The translations under genes and the position numbers were made by a program. The notes under the pieces were generated by a model that saw nothing but the letters and a program-made list of their open reading frames with translations, searched no databases and was not told where the DNA came from. From Homarus americanus (taxonomy: Eukaryota; Arthropoda; Malacostraca; Decapoda; Nephropidae): 64,000 nucleotides of DNA. The stretch lies in assembly GCF_018991925.1 (NCBI RefSeq), contig NW_024725489.1:8105127-8169126 (forward strand), read 5' to 3'. Below are positions 37,401-48,507 of this stretch, in pieces (positions within the stretch are counted from its first letter, which is position 1; every line of letters begins with the position of its first letter).

Positions 37401-38640
37401 CATCACTATTACCACCTCTGGCACCAGCATCACTATTACCACCTCTGGCACTACCATCACTATTACCACCCCTGGCACTGCTACTCCATCACTATTACCA
37501 CCTCTGGCACTAGCATCACGGCCAGGCCTTCACCTCTGGCACTATCACTATTACCACCTCTGGCAATTACCATCACTATTACCACCCTGGCCTACTCATC
37601 ACTATATTACCTCTGGCACTACTAATACTATTACCACCTCTGGCAATTGCCTACACCATACCACCTCTGGCACTACCATCACTTGTTAAATACCTCTGGG
37701 TACCTGGCCACCACATACCACCTCTGGCACTACCATCACTGGCTACCACCTCTGGCACCGCTGCCTGTCACTAATACCACCTCTAGCCTTGCCTCATCAC
37801 CATACCACCTCTGGCACTACCATCACTAGCTACCACCTCTGGCACTAGCATCACTACACCAATCCCTGCACTACCATCACCATTACGACCTCTGTCACCA
37901 CCACATCACTATTACCACCTCTGGCACTACTATCACGATACCACCTCTGCACCCAATACCATCACCATTAATACCTGGTACCGCCACTATCAATTATTAC
38001 CACTTCCTGGCAACACCATCACTATTACCACCTCTGGCACTACTCATCACTATTACCACCTCTGGCAATGCTCATCACTTGTTGCTCACCTCTGGCACTA
38101 CCATCACTTGCTGCCACCACCTCTGGCACCACTATCACTATTACCAACTCTGGCACTACCATCACTATTACCACCTCTGGCACTACTATCACTATTACCA
38201 CCTCTCTGGCACTACCATCACCACAACTCTGGCACTCACTACATCACTATTACCACCTCTGGCACTACCATCACTATTACCAATCCTGCACTCACTATCA
38301 CTTGGCTTACCACCTCCCAAGTACCTGCTATCACTATTACCACCTCAGGCACTACCATCACTGAGTTACACCTCTGGCACTACCATCACTATTACCACCT
38401 CTGGCACTACCATCACTATTACCAACTCTGGCACTACCATCACTATTACCACCTCTGGCACTACTATCACTATTACCAACTCTGGCACTGGCCTCATCAC
38501 TATGCCACCACCTCTGGCACTACCATCACTGGCTACCAACTCTGGCACTACCATCACTATCACCTCTGGCACTGGCTCATCACTAGGCTACCACCTCTGG
38601 CACTACCATCACTATTACCAACTCTGGCACTACCATCATC
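31489..38640 (+). repeat. 27-bp minisatellite, about 270 units
   Basis: Units of 27 bp translate in one frame to TTSGTTITI and contain ACCTCTGGCACTACCATC. Long apparent ORFs, including one of 838 codons at 32454-34970, result from the unit being a multiple of three. Many units carry insertions or deletions of one to a few bases that shift the frame. The assembled array covers about 7.1 kb and is probably incomplete because it abuts the N gap. Confidence 0.97.
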
Positions 38641-38990
38641 ATTTCCAACACTAAAACTACCACAGCTGTTATCAACCCTGAAATCACCACCACCACCACT
38701 GCCAAAACTAACACCATCACCATTACAAAAACTAACACCACCAGGACCATCATTATCGTTAGCACCAGCACAACCATTACCAACAATGGGACCACTAACA
38801 CCATTACCAACACTAGCATCACCACCGCAACTATTACCACCACTGACACTACTACCACCATTATTACCGCTGGCACCAACACCATCACCGTTACCACAAC
38901 TGGCACTACCTCTACTACCACCATTGGCATCATCACCACAACAACCACAATTGGTTTTACCTCTACCACCACCACCACCACCACCAAGGG
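38641..38990 (+). repeat. Degenerate ACC-rich border of the minisatellite
   Basis: Loses the 27-bp period but keeps ACC/ACT triplets, ending in (ACC)n near 38960-38985. It may be the ancestral trinucleotide-like sequence from which the array expanded. Confidence 0.8.
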
Positions 38991-39746
<756 letters not shown>

Positions 39747-39959
39747 CTTCAGCAATGGACTTGTTACGTGGAAAACGTAGTTTCATAACGAAGAGGAGAA
39801 CCAGGAAAAATACAATCATCTTGACTAAGTTGTGTTTCTTTAATCACTAACTTTACGTCAAATTATTTTCCATCAACCGAGCCTAGAAAATAAATACAGG
39901 TGATATACAATAAAAACGTAACCTTATACCAAAATTTACCTACCTCAAAAAAAATAGCA

Positions 39960-40335
39960 TTATCATTTAAAATTAATAAAAATGACGAGAGACCTACGTA
40001 AAAAACTAAAACCACAGGAAGCCATATCACAAATGGATGGCTTTACTTTATACTGATGCAAGGCTTCCATTATGTGGAGGTCCGTCTCACAGTTGCTCCT
40101 GCCAAGAACTGAGAAATCAGACGGCGAAAACGGGTAGTCATGTTGGTGGGCGTGGTTACGGATAGCTGAATGTGATGGTTGTGTCATTAACTGGCCTGTT
40201 CGGCGGGAACGGCCCAAGTGCTCATGGATGCGAGTTATCAAATGTCTTTTTGTTTTACCTATATATATGCTGCGCTACAGCTAGCACACGTAAATTTATA
40301 AACAACTGAGGATTGCATTGATTTTTTATTTTGAC
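39960..40335 (-). pseudogene. Second PLE family: GIY-YIG domain relic
   Basis: Minus strand. SVVYKFTCASCSAAY with a YIGKTKRH block (about 40240-40330) and LITRIHEHLGRSRRTGQ lead to HSAIRNHAHQHDYPF, FSVLGRSNCETDLHIMEALHQYKVKPSI (39963-40241). This is the classic order of a PLE nuclease: VYK...C..C, YIG, R..EH, and E in the IMEAL helix. A short duplication or shift occurs around AAYI/YIG. The family differs from the 21-23 kb copies. The interval 39746-39959 is probably its 3' UTR. Confidence 0.8.
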
Positions 40336-40344
40336 GCTTTCGGC

Positions 40345-40480
40345 GGCTACTTTATTGTGCACCCCACACTCATCCTGTGAGCGGTAGCGCAAAAGGATTG
40401 CAGAGTAGGTTTTACAAAGGGTCATAATAATAATTAACCTCCGTTGTCAGGATATTATGGCACTGAATGTTACACAGTAT
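40345..40480 (-). repeat. LINE-type 3' tail relic
   Basis: TACTTTATTGTGCACCCCAC and ATCCTGTGAGCG resemble the LINE-X tail (TTTATTGGGCACCCC, CATCCTGTGC) in the same minus orientation. It is probably the 3' end of a related LINE or SINE. Confidence 0.5.
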
Positions 40481-40539
40481 TTCATTTACATTATTTGTTT
40501 AGTTCTATACATAAAGGGTAACTTATTCGCAAATGCGTG

Positions 40540-40872
40540 AGTACAGGCGTGTGTGCAGGTCTTTATTCAAGACATCTTCAGAGGCAACTGGATCACATGG
40601 ACAGAGAGAGGCTTAAATATACAGGGTGACCTTAAAAACATGAGGTTAGGTCATAATGATGTCATCCACTAATCCCCACACCAACACACACGTAGAGGAG
40701 CTTAAGAGTAAGGGGGCGATGTGACTATTCAGGTCAGGTCAGGTCAAAATTAAGGGACCTACTAAATAACTATCCTACATCTAGCTCCAAGGTTTTCAAA
40801 GCATTTTTAACCTTGGGCGAGTGACAAATAAATTTATGTAATATAATATCAGTTTTGAACTGACCATCACTA
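40540..40872 (-). mobile_element. PLE terminal region, third family
   Basis: On the minus strand FSDGQFKTDIILHKFICHSPKVKNALKTLEL (about 40860-40760) resembles the end of a PLE protein. It is followed by a terminal region containing CTGAAGATGTCTTGAATAAA. CTGAAGA and a stem II-like GTCTT/AAAGAC are present but the expected GAAA is missing, so a hammerhead here would be inactive. Confidence 0.5.
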
Positions 40873-40889
40873 AAGTTTATTGATTCCTT

Positions 40890-43870
40890 AATGAAACTAG
40901 CTTCAACCAGAAGTCTTTCTGTGACACAAGATGACAAAACTAAATTAAACAGGCAGTTTAAAACTAAACGCGGTATAGGGATGACTCATTACACGACTAA
41001 CTTAAATGTCTACTACGCGAACAGTAGAAGTATGAGAAACAAAATGAATGATATTAGGGCCTTGGTATGTACCGAATAAATCGATATAATAGCATTTACT
41101 GAAACATGGATCAACCTAGACTCACGTGAGTTGCCGGTCGAATACCAACTTGCGGGTTACAAATTGTTCCATACAGATAGGCAGACCAGGAAAGGAGGAG
41201 GAGTAGCAATCTATGTTAGGGATAATCTGAAGTGTGAAATAAATAAGGAAATACAAACTGAGCGGAATACAGAAACAATTTGGATAGAATTAAGCGACGG
41301 TAGGGAAAAATTAATCACAGGAGTAATTTATAGACCTCCCAATCTTGATAGAGTCAATGAGCGATTAATCTGGTGATGAAATGCGCAGGGCTTCCATACA
41401 CAACAAATTCTGTATAGTAGGCGACTTTAATCTTGGCCAAATAGATTGGACTGACCTTACAGGTGACTCAGAATCAGAGGATTTTCTCGAGACGACCCAG
41501 GACTGTTTCCTAAGTCAACATATAACCGAACCCACACGGGGTAATAATATACTCGATTTAGTTCTGTCGAACAGAGAAAACCTCATTAGCAATGTCGAGG
41601 TAGGGAACGAACTTGCAAACAGCAATCACAAAGAAATTAGATTCCAGTTAGATTTTCAGGGCAGACGTAAGGAAAATTCCACCAAAGTCCCAGATTTCAA
41701 AAGTGCAAACTTTGACAGTTTAAAGAGACAGCTGAGAGAGGGGGTCTCGCGCTTGGCCGTGAACCCGACACATGACTCAGACCTGTTAACGACATCTGAG
41801 ATTGCCGATTTCCACGACAATTTAAATAATGAGTTACTTAATGCACAGAGGCAGAACATACCATACAAAAAACTCAGATTAGACAACAATGACCCTAAAT
41901 GGATAAATAACTATTTAAAGAACATCATTAACCAAAGGAAGGCTATAGGTAGAAGGATAAAGCGTGGCGAAATTTACCTCCAGGATTATTATAAGATATT
42001 GGCGAGTAGGGTTAAAACCGAGATAAGGAAAGCCAAGAGGAATAATGAGGTAAGGATAGCAAGGGAGGCGAAGACAAACCCCAAAGGATTCTACCAAATG
42101 TATCAAACTAAACCACGAGAAAAGATTGGACCAATACGGTCAGATACCGGCGAGCTCACTGATAACGACGGAGAAATGAGCAATAATTTGAATAAATATT
42201 TTTCAACAGTTTTCATCACCGAAAATTTAAACATAATAACCGAGACACCGACTCTATTCAGAGATAGTGTAGAAAACAAATTAAGAGAGATAGTAGTGAC
42301 TAGTAACGATGTTAGTAAGCAAATAGACAAACTAAAGCCTAATAAGTCACCTGGTCCCGCTGAGATATTTGCCAGAGTATTAAAGGAATGTAAGGAAGAG
42401 CTTAGTATGCCCTTAGCAAAGTTGTTTAACATGTCCTTAAAAACAGGTGTAGTACCAGAATCCTGGAGGATAGCGAATGTAATACCGATTTTCAAGGAGG
42501 GGGATAGATCACTATCCTCTAACTACCGCCCAATCAGTCTAACATCAATAGTAGGCAAATTACTGGAAGCAATCATTTCAAACTCTATTCGAAATCACCT
42601 GGAGAAGCACAGATTGATCAATGATTCCCAGCATGGTTTCACAAGCAGACGTTCTTGTCTAACTAATCTATTAACATTCTTTTCATCAGTTTTCGAATAG
42701 GTGGACGAGGGGCACAATTATGATGTGGTATATCTCGACTTTAGCAAAGCCTTCGACAGAGTCCCTCCACGAAAGACTAATTAGAAAGGTAGAAGCACAT
42801 GGCATCAAAGGTAACATCCTTAAATGGATTAGGGAGTGGTTACAGGACAGGAAACAGAGAGTGAGCATTAACTGCACTAAGTCCCATTGGAGCAATGTCA
42901 CAAGTGGAGTTCCCCAAGGCTCAGTACTTGGACCATTATTATTTATTATATACATAAACGACATAGATATCGGCATAGACAGCAACATAAGTAAATTTGC
43001 TGATGACACTAAAATAGGACATGTTATTAAATCTGACGTGGACTCCCCAAAACTACAGGAAAATCTAAACAAATTTTTCGAATGGTCTGATAAATGGCAG
43101 ATGAAATTCAACGTGGACAAATGTAAAGTAATCAGTATAGGAGATGTAAACAGGGAAACCAGATACCAGATGAACAACGATGCCATAGAGAAATCCGACT
43201 GCGAAAGAGATTTAGGAGTAATGATAAGTAGGAACCTTAAGCCAAGTAAACAATGTGTTTTTGCTTGTAACAAGGCTAATAAAGTACTTGGGTTCATACA
43301 AAGGAGTGTTAGTTACAAGACTAGCGAGGTCATCCTAAAACTGTATCTTGCTCTTGTGAGACCACACCTGGATTACGCAATTCAGTTCTGGTCACCGTAT
43401 TACAGAATGGATGTAGAATCCTTGGAAAGAATTCAGAGGAGAATGACAAGACTAATCCCGGGCATTAGGAACCTTGAGTATAGAGACAGGTTAAAGCATC
43501 TTAATTTGCACTCCCTCGAGAGACGTCGAGCGAGGGGCGACCTGATAGAGGTGTATAAGTGGAAGTCAGGGCTAAACAAAGGGGACATTACAAAGGTACT
43601 TAAACTTTCCAACCAAGAGTGAACTCGTAACAATGGTTTTAAATTAGACAGATTTAGAATTAGGCGTGAAATAGGTAAACACTGGTTTGGAAACAGAGTA
43701 GTGGATAAATGGAACAAGTTACCAAATATCATCATTAACTCGAATATGCTGAATAGCTTCAAACATAGGTTGGATGCTTATATGAGCAATAGGGGTTGGG
43801 TGTAAACGGGACTGCCCAGTATGGGCCAATAGGCCCGCTGCAGTTTCCTCCATTTTTATGTTCTTATGTT
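40890..43870 (+). mobile_element. CR1-like LINE (subfamily 1), nearly complete ORF2, disabled
   Basis: Plus strand: endonuclease, RT and 3' UTR, ending in CTCCATTTTTATGTTCTTAT and the ATGTTCTTA tail near 43875. It is the long counterpart of 17325-18250. ORF1 is missing, so the copy is 5' truncated at about 40890. Confidence 0.9.
40891..43805 (+). pseudogene. CR1-like ORF2: endonuclease plus reverse transcriptase
   Basis: Endonuclease blocks: NVYYANSRSMRNKMNDI, then after TAA (41078) IIAFTETW, GGGVAIYVRD and VIYRPPN. TGA at 41374 with a frameshift leads to CIVGDFNLGQIDW and SNHKEIRFQL (SNH in place of SDH). RT blocks: NKSPGPAEIFARVLKEC, WRIANVIPIFKEGD, NYRPISLTSIVGKLLE and DSQHGFTSRRSCLTNLL. 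TAG at 42698 is followed by VYLDFSKAFDRVP, a one-base shift near 42768, SGVPQGSVLGPLLF and SKFADDTKIG. A further TGA near 43621 comes before the YMSNRGWV end. It has about five lesions, so it is non-functional but recently active. Confidence 0.9.
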
Positions 43871-43995
43871 CTTAAGCTTTTTTCCCAAGCAATGGGATGA
43901 TTATTATTCCTAACATGAACGAACAGGGCACTGCTTTCAGATGCTGTTCTGTTCAGATGCTGTTGTACTTATGTTGTTTGATTTTGAGCTGCAAT
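43870..43995 (-). pseudogene. PLE nuclease scrap
   Basis: The minus-strand reading ASESSALFVHVRNNNHPIAWEK matches the ALFVHLRDNKHCIDW block of the PLE nuclease at 22310. Frameshifts lie on both sides. It joins directly to the 3' end of the CR1 copy. Confidence 0.6.
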
Positions 43996-44555
43996 TATAG
44001 ACAATTTAGACCCATTTCCACCCTATAGTATCCTGGGTCGGATGAACAAACAACTACAATATTTTCACCCGGGCCTTACTTCTCAGATGATGAATCGGAA
44101 CCCAGCTTACCTCCACCTAAACTAACCGGCTTTCGTCAGTCGGTTCTCTCATCCAGGATTACTCATTTACTATCAGTGAAGTTCCAGTCACATATATTTC
44201 CTAAGTGACAAAGGTCGGGATGAAAGGCTCCATTTAAAATATCATAATACCAAACAAATAAGGCTACATATAACGATATATTTCGGGCTACATGCATATA
44301 TAATCTCAAATATGTAAATATGAAGAAAATGCATATGAATGAAACAAATTAACAAGTTCCTGTAAAAAAAGAAGAAGAAATAACGAGGTCATGGTATGTA
44401 CAGTGGAGTTAAAGGTAACCCTCCATCTCTCTCTTATTGAAAAGGGACCCTGGGGGCGGGGGTTGGTTAAAAACCGAACTAAATCTCTGCAATACAATAA
44501 AACACTGCAGGTCATTATATGTACTTTGGACATTTCATTAACCGACTAATCATCA
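43996..44555. other. No gene seen
   Basis: Unrecognised sequence. An inverted motif, AACCGGCTTTCGTCAGTCGG, lies near 44128-44147. No coding support. Confidence 0.5.
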
Positions 44556-44800
44556 GTGTGAAATTGACACTTTATGCTTGTCAATTCCCTGAACTTTGGT
44601 ACAAATGATGTGATAATTAATCTCAGATAATTATAGTTAATTAGTGATATTGGAGTGGTATTTGGTCTTTACTAAATTTGTGGTGGAGAAATCAGATTCA
44701 CAGCAGTAATTGGAGACAAACATTAAGAGGATATGCAATGTGACTTTGTGAAGATGAGAGGATCTTTCTGGAGACACCTTTGGTGACTCAAAATTGACGA
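44556..44800 (-). pseudogene. hAT transposase C-terminal dimerisation relic
   Basis: The minus-strand reading LHILLMFVSNYCCESDFSTTNLVKTKYHSNITN is the hAT C-terminal signature (S.Y.CE..FS.....K.K.R..L.). After a stop, IDKHKVSISH resembles the usual last residues. It may belong to the same hAT family as 28350-29020, but the two pieces are 15 kb apart. Confidence 0.7.
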
Positions 44801-44857
44801 TCACAATCACAGGCTCGTTTTTAAAGCCCCGTCCACTCGATCGAGCAGTGCCCGGCT

Positions 44858-44903
44858 GGCTTTGCCCGTTTACCGGGCAAAGCCTGTGTGTTGTTGTACA
44901 CAC
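44858..44903. repeat. Two adjacent hairpins beside TE-B
   Basis: Perfect 11-bp inverted repeat GGCTTTGCCCG / CGGGCAAAGCC with loop TTTAC (44858-44884). It is followed at once by GTGTG...CACAC (about 44887-44903). The palindrome CTCGATCGAG (44837-44846) lies just upstream. The hairpins stop about 7 bases before the TE-B terminus. Confidence 0.75.
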
Positions 44904-45354
44904 GGGGGTTAGGGTGTGTCAATTTTGTCAACATGTTAAAAATCAAATTTGGTAGTCAAAATATTGTGCCTCTTTATGTCTAAACTTGAGATTAGCAAAC
45001 AAAAATGAATTGAAATAACCCTCACCTACATCAATTATACCTTAAAGTTTCAAATATCAGTATTTCAACAAATTAATGAGACTTGATTAGAATTATTCAC
45101 TTGATATTAACTAATCTCATGTAAGCATATGGATTATGGAGTATTTTATGGTTCTATAGCTTGTGTACAATATGCATGTCAGAACATGAACATGAACAGG
45201 CTCTCCGTGTGGGACAGTTTAATTCTTGTTTTGACTTGTACCAAGCGTGAGGATAAGGCGCCCGGCTCACTCTCCTTCTAGATATCATAGACGGTGGTTT
45301 GCTCTCATTGCACTTGCACCTACTCTACCAGACGAATTCTACATTTTAATTATT

Positions 45355-45521
45355 GTAAGTAGGGCATATTGATTGTCGCAGTTACTTATATCATTGTATA
45401 AAACATTATGTTCTAAGAAATTATTATGTTATTTCTGTTACAGCATTTTTGATAAACAAATTGATATTTTTTGAAACAACAATTGAATTATGAAACATTG
45501 AAATATTTTTCTATTTGTCAG
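45355..45521 (+). other. Predicted 5' UTR intron of TE-B gene
   Basis: Strong donor GTAAGT at 45355 and acceptor TTTTTCTATTTGTCAG ending at 45521, 11 bases before the ATG at 45533. It is 167 bp, against 160 bp in TE-A. Confidence 0.6.
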
Positions 45522-45532
45522 ATAGTGTGAAG

Positions 45533-47908
45533 ATGTCAAAATTGAAGACAAGAAGTCAGTTGTCAACCCACTTGAGCCTGCTAGTTGGTAAAGGGAAGGA
45601 GCTTCCTGTATCAGAACTTCCAACAGTGAGAGACATGCTAAGATTAGGGTTACTCCTTCGAGAAAAAAATGCAAAGGACAGAAGGAACTATACAGATAAA
45701 GAACTCATAAATGACATGATAGTCCCTCTTCTGCATCAATGGACAAAAGCTAATGCACTATTCAAACCACCTGTGATTAATCAGTGTCGAACTATTGAGC
45801 TAAAACTAACGAAATTATGGCACAAAGCAGTTGAAACATCACTTGGTAAAGGAAACTTGGCCAGGAAAAATGAATTTCTGCACACACTTGATACTCTGTT
45901 TGACATTTTGACCTGCAAGTGCTCCATACAATTATGTTCTGAATCCAACTGTTCTCACTCAGGTAAGAGAGAAAATAATTCCCACATTGATTGTGGTTGT
46001 CCTCGTGAAAAGAAGATCCCTGTTTTAGAGCTTGAATTTATAAAGGCACAGAGGACAAAGGCAGAAGGCCAAGGAAGTATGCAAATGGGTTTAATAGATT
46101 ATTCAGAAACAAAGAAGCAGATTGCTAATGCCAAGAAGAGAGAACAAATCCGAGAGAGGGAACAAAAGAAGAAAATGAAGAGTGAAGAAGCCATCCAAAG
46201 AGAGGAAGAGCTGTGTCAAGATGTTTATCACTTCTTTGATAGTTCTTCTGATGAACAGGAAGCAACATCAGATGATAGTTCCAAAGAGCCATCTGAACCT
46301 TTACCAAAGAAAATGAAATACAACACAAGAAATATTTCAAACATTGCTTTAGCTAGTATTCGCCACCATGCTGGACTTCGTGAGGCTGCAGAAATTGCAA
46401 CTGCCGCTTGGATAGATGCAGGCCTCATCAGCCGAGAGGATGTATCTTTGGTGATAGATCATAATAAAATTAGAAGAGCACAAGAAAAAATAATGAAGGA
46501 AATATCTGATCAGCATGAAAAAGATTTAAGCGAGGGAGGGCTCTCCTGTCTTTTGTTTGATGGAAGAATAGATGACACAAAAGTTTTGCTAGAAGTAGAG
46601 GGAGTGAACAGAAAGTTTCCAGGTCTCATCAAAGAAGAACACTACTCTGTCTGTTCTGAGCCTGGTGGTCGGTTTTTGTTTCACTTTGCTCCCGAAACTG
46701 AAGTAGAAGGGAAGAAACATGCAGAGGTCATTGCTGATCATATTTTATGTTGGGTTCAGGAGAGAGGACTTGGCAGTTCACTGCAGGCTGTTGGTGGAGA
46801 TTCAACTGCAGTGAACACCGGATGGCAGGGGGGTGTAATGACGCATTTAGAGAAAAAACTAGGAAGAAGACTTGTTTGGATTGTATGTGATTTACATACA
46901 GGCGAGCTACCTCTTCGTCATCTCATCCAGGAACTTGATGGTCCTACAAAGAGCAACAACAAGTGGTCAGGTCCCCTTGGCATCATGCTGGATGAAGCAA
47001 CACAACTAGAAATAAATACAACCTTTCCAAAGGTCGAAGTTGGCCCTCCCCTTCCGGCGTTGTCTGAAGGAGTCATCAAAGATCTCAGCACAGATCAATC
47101 CTATGCTTATCGTATTGCCCAAGCAATAAGATCAGGAGAAGTGCCTCAGTCATTGGCTCTCTTGGAGATTGGACCTGTCAGTCACAGCCGTTGGTTAACT
47201 ACAGCTCTTCGTTTCTGCAGGATTTGGATTTCCAAACACGAATTGAAGGGCAAAGTGCTGAAGAATTTGAGGTTAATTGTTGAATTTATTATTGGAGTTT
47301 ATCTTCCCCAGTGGTTTAGTGTGAAACTTAATCCTATGTGGGTGGATGGGCCCAATCACCTTTTGTTTCAATTGCAGCTAGTAAGAACACAGAGGAAGGT
47401 AGTGAGGGACATCGTGTTACCTGTGGCAAGAAGGTCCGCTTGGTATGCTCGATCAGAAGCAGTTTTGCAAGCAATGCTTTGCAGTCAATGTACCAATCTC
47501 CGAACCGAGGCTGTAGAAGTCATTCTAAAGATTAGAGGAACGCTAATAGATGACGACCAGTTGGGAGACTGTTCGTTTCATTCAAGAAAAGTTCCCCCAA
47601 TAAACGTCAATGCCACCAAATTGTCAGAATTGGTTGACTTGAGTTTGGAAGTCTTAGAGCCACCATTGACAACAAGTCTAACTAGCCAAGAATTGAGAAA
47701 CCTTAAAGAGACTCCAATGCAGGTGCCGAAGTGGCCTTCCCACACTCAAAGTGTGGAGAGATGTGTGAAAATGGTCACAGAAGCAGCGGGCCATGTTTAC
47801 AGCCACGAGAGGCGAGAAGGTTACATCAAAGCACAAATAGCAAGCAGACTACTGATGACAAGAAACCAAAGCAAAGAGAGTATGAAGGCATTGGTTACTT
47901 TCAAATAG
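45533..47908 (+). CDS. TE-B transposase-like protein, 791 aa
   Basis: An uninterrupted frame from ATG 45533 (MSKLKTRSQ) to TAG 47908. The in-frame extension upstream to 45515 has no ATG and crosses the predicted acceptor. N-terminal blocks LPTVRDMLRLGLLL and FIKAQRTKAEG align with TE-A. A charged KKREQIREREQKKK segment and an acidic serine-rich stretch (about 235-255) follow. A cysteine-rich insert (CKCSIQLCSESNC, about 128-140) is absent from TE-A. Core: D343 (FDGRID), D423 (GGDSTAVNTG), C452-x2-H455-x2-E458, then SHSRWL. The C terminus has VPKWPSHTQSVERCVKMVTEAA and EGYIKAQIASRLLM. I infer an RNase H-fold transposase related to, or resembling, hAT. The true superfamily is unknown to me. Intactness suggests recent activity. 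Confidence 0.8.
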   Translation: MSKLKTRSQLSTHLSLLVGKGKELPVSELPTVRDMLRLGLLLREKNAKDRRNYTDKELINDMIVPLLHQWTKANALFKPPVINQCRTIELKLTKLWHKAVETSLGKGNLARKNEFLHTLDTLFDILTCKCSIQLCSESNCSHSGKRENNSHIDCGCPREKKIPVLELEFIKAQRTKAEGQGSMQMGLIDYSETKKQIANAKKREQIREREQKKKMKSEEAIQREEELCQDVYHFFDSSSDEQEATSDDSSKEPSEPLPKKMKYNTRNISNIALASIRHHAGLREAAEIATAAWIDAGLISREDVSLVIDHNKIRRAQEKIMKEISDQHEKDLSEGGLSCLLFDGRIDDTKVLLEVEGVNRKFPGLIKEEHYSVCSEPGGRFLFHFAPETEVEGKKHAEVIADHILCWVQERGLGSSLQAVGGDSTAVNTGWQGGVMTHLEKKLGRRLVWIVCDLHTGELPLRHLIQELDGPTKSNNKWSGPLGIMLDEATQLEINTTFPKVEVGPPLPALSEGVIKDLSTDQSYAYRIAQAIRSGEVPQSLALLEIGPVSHSRWLTTALRFCRIWISKHELKGKVLKNLRLIVEFIIGVYLPQWFSVKLNPMWVDGPNHLLFQLQLVRTQRKVVRDIVLPVARRSAWYARSEAVLQAMLCSQCTNLRTEAVEVILKIRGTLIDDDQLGDCSFHSRKVPPINVNATKLSELVDLSLEVLEPPLTTSLTSQELRNLKETPMQVPKWPSHTQSVERCVKMVTEAAGHVYSHERREGYIKAQIASRLLMTRNQSKESMKALVTFK

Positions 47909-48148
47909 ACTACGGATAATAAAATATAATAATTTGAAACTTGAAACAGTAACATGTGTGCAAACGCTGGTTATGTTATAAATTCACAAATATGTACATT
48001 TAAAAATCCATTTGATGTAGGTAGGACTTATTATAAAAAAAAATTTATGCCAGAATATTGTTTTGCATGCTTAAAGACTACAATAAATTGCTACCAAATT
48101 ACTCGATTTTCAATTTAGCCAGTTCACCCCCTAAATTGACACACCCTA

Positions 48149-48296
<148 letters not shown>

Positions 48297-48297
<1 letters not shown>

Positions 48298-48376
48298 GAA
48301 CATAAGAATGGAGGAAACTGCAGCGGGCCAATTGGCCCATACTGGGCAGTCCCATTTACACCCAACCCCTATCGCT
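48297..48376 (-). mobile_element. CR1-like LINE 3' end scrap
   Basis: AGAACATAAGAATGGAGGAA, CTGCAGCGGGCCAATTGGCC and ACACCCAACCCCTATCGC on the plus strand equal the reverse complement of the subfamily 1 tail seen at 17325-17400. It has no coding part beyond the last residues. Confidence 0.8.
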
Positions 48377-48507
48377 TTTTATTTTAGTAGACAATGACTA
48401 GATTGATTTTACAATTACAAGTTTATTAACATCTTATACTGTATTACGTTATGGACTCACTTGATTGTGACTTGTTAAATGTGAATTTATATCATCTAAG
48501 TTTTAAT

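Larger units (their letters stand above)
44910..48148 (+). mobile_element. TE-B: TAGGGTG-ended DNA transposon with intact gene
   Basis: Termini are inverted TAGGGTGTGTCAATTT (16 bp exact), with weaker inverted similarity continuing for about 45 bp (AAAATC...AATTTGGTAG). The length is 3239 bp including the outer TA. The right flank is (TA)n and the left flank is not, so any target duplication longer than TA is not visible. Inside are a 5' UTR intron and one uninterrupted gene. Terminus, size and layout match TE-A. Confidence 0.85.
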
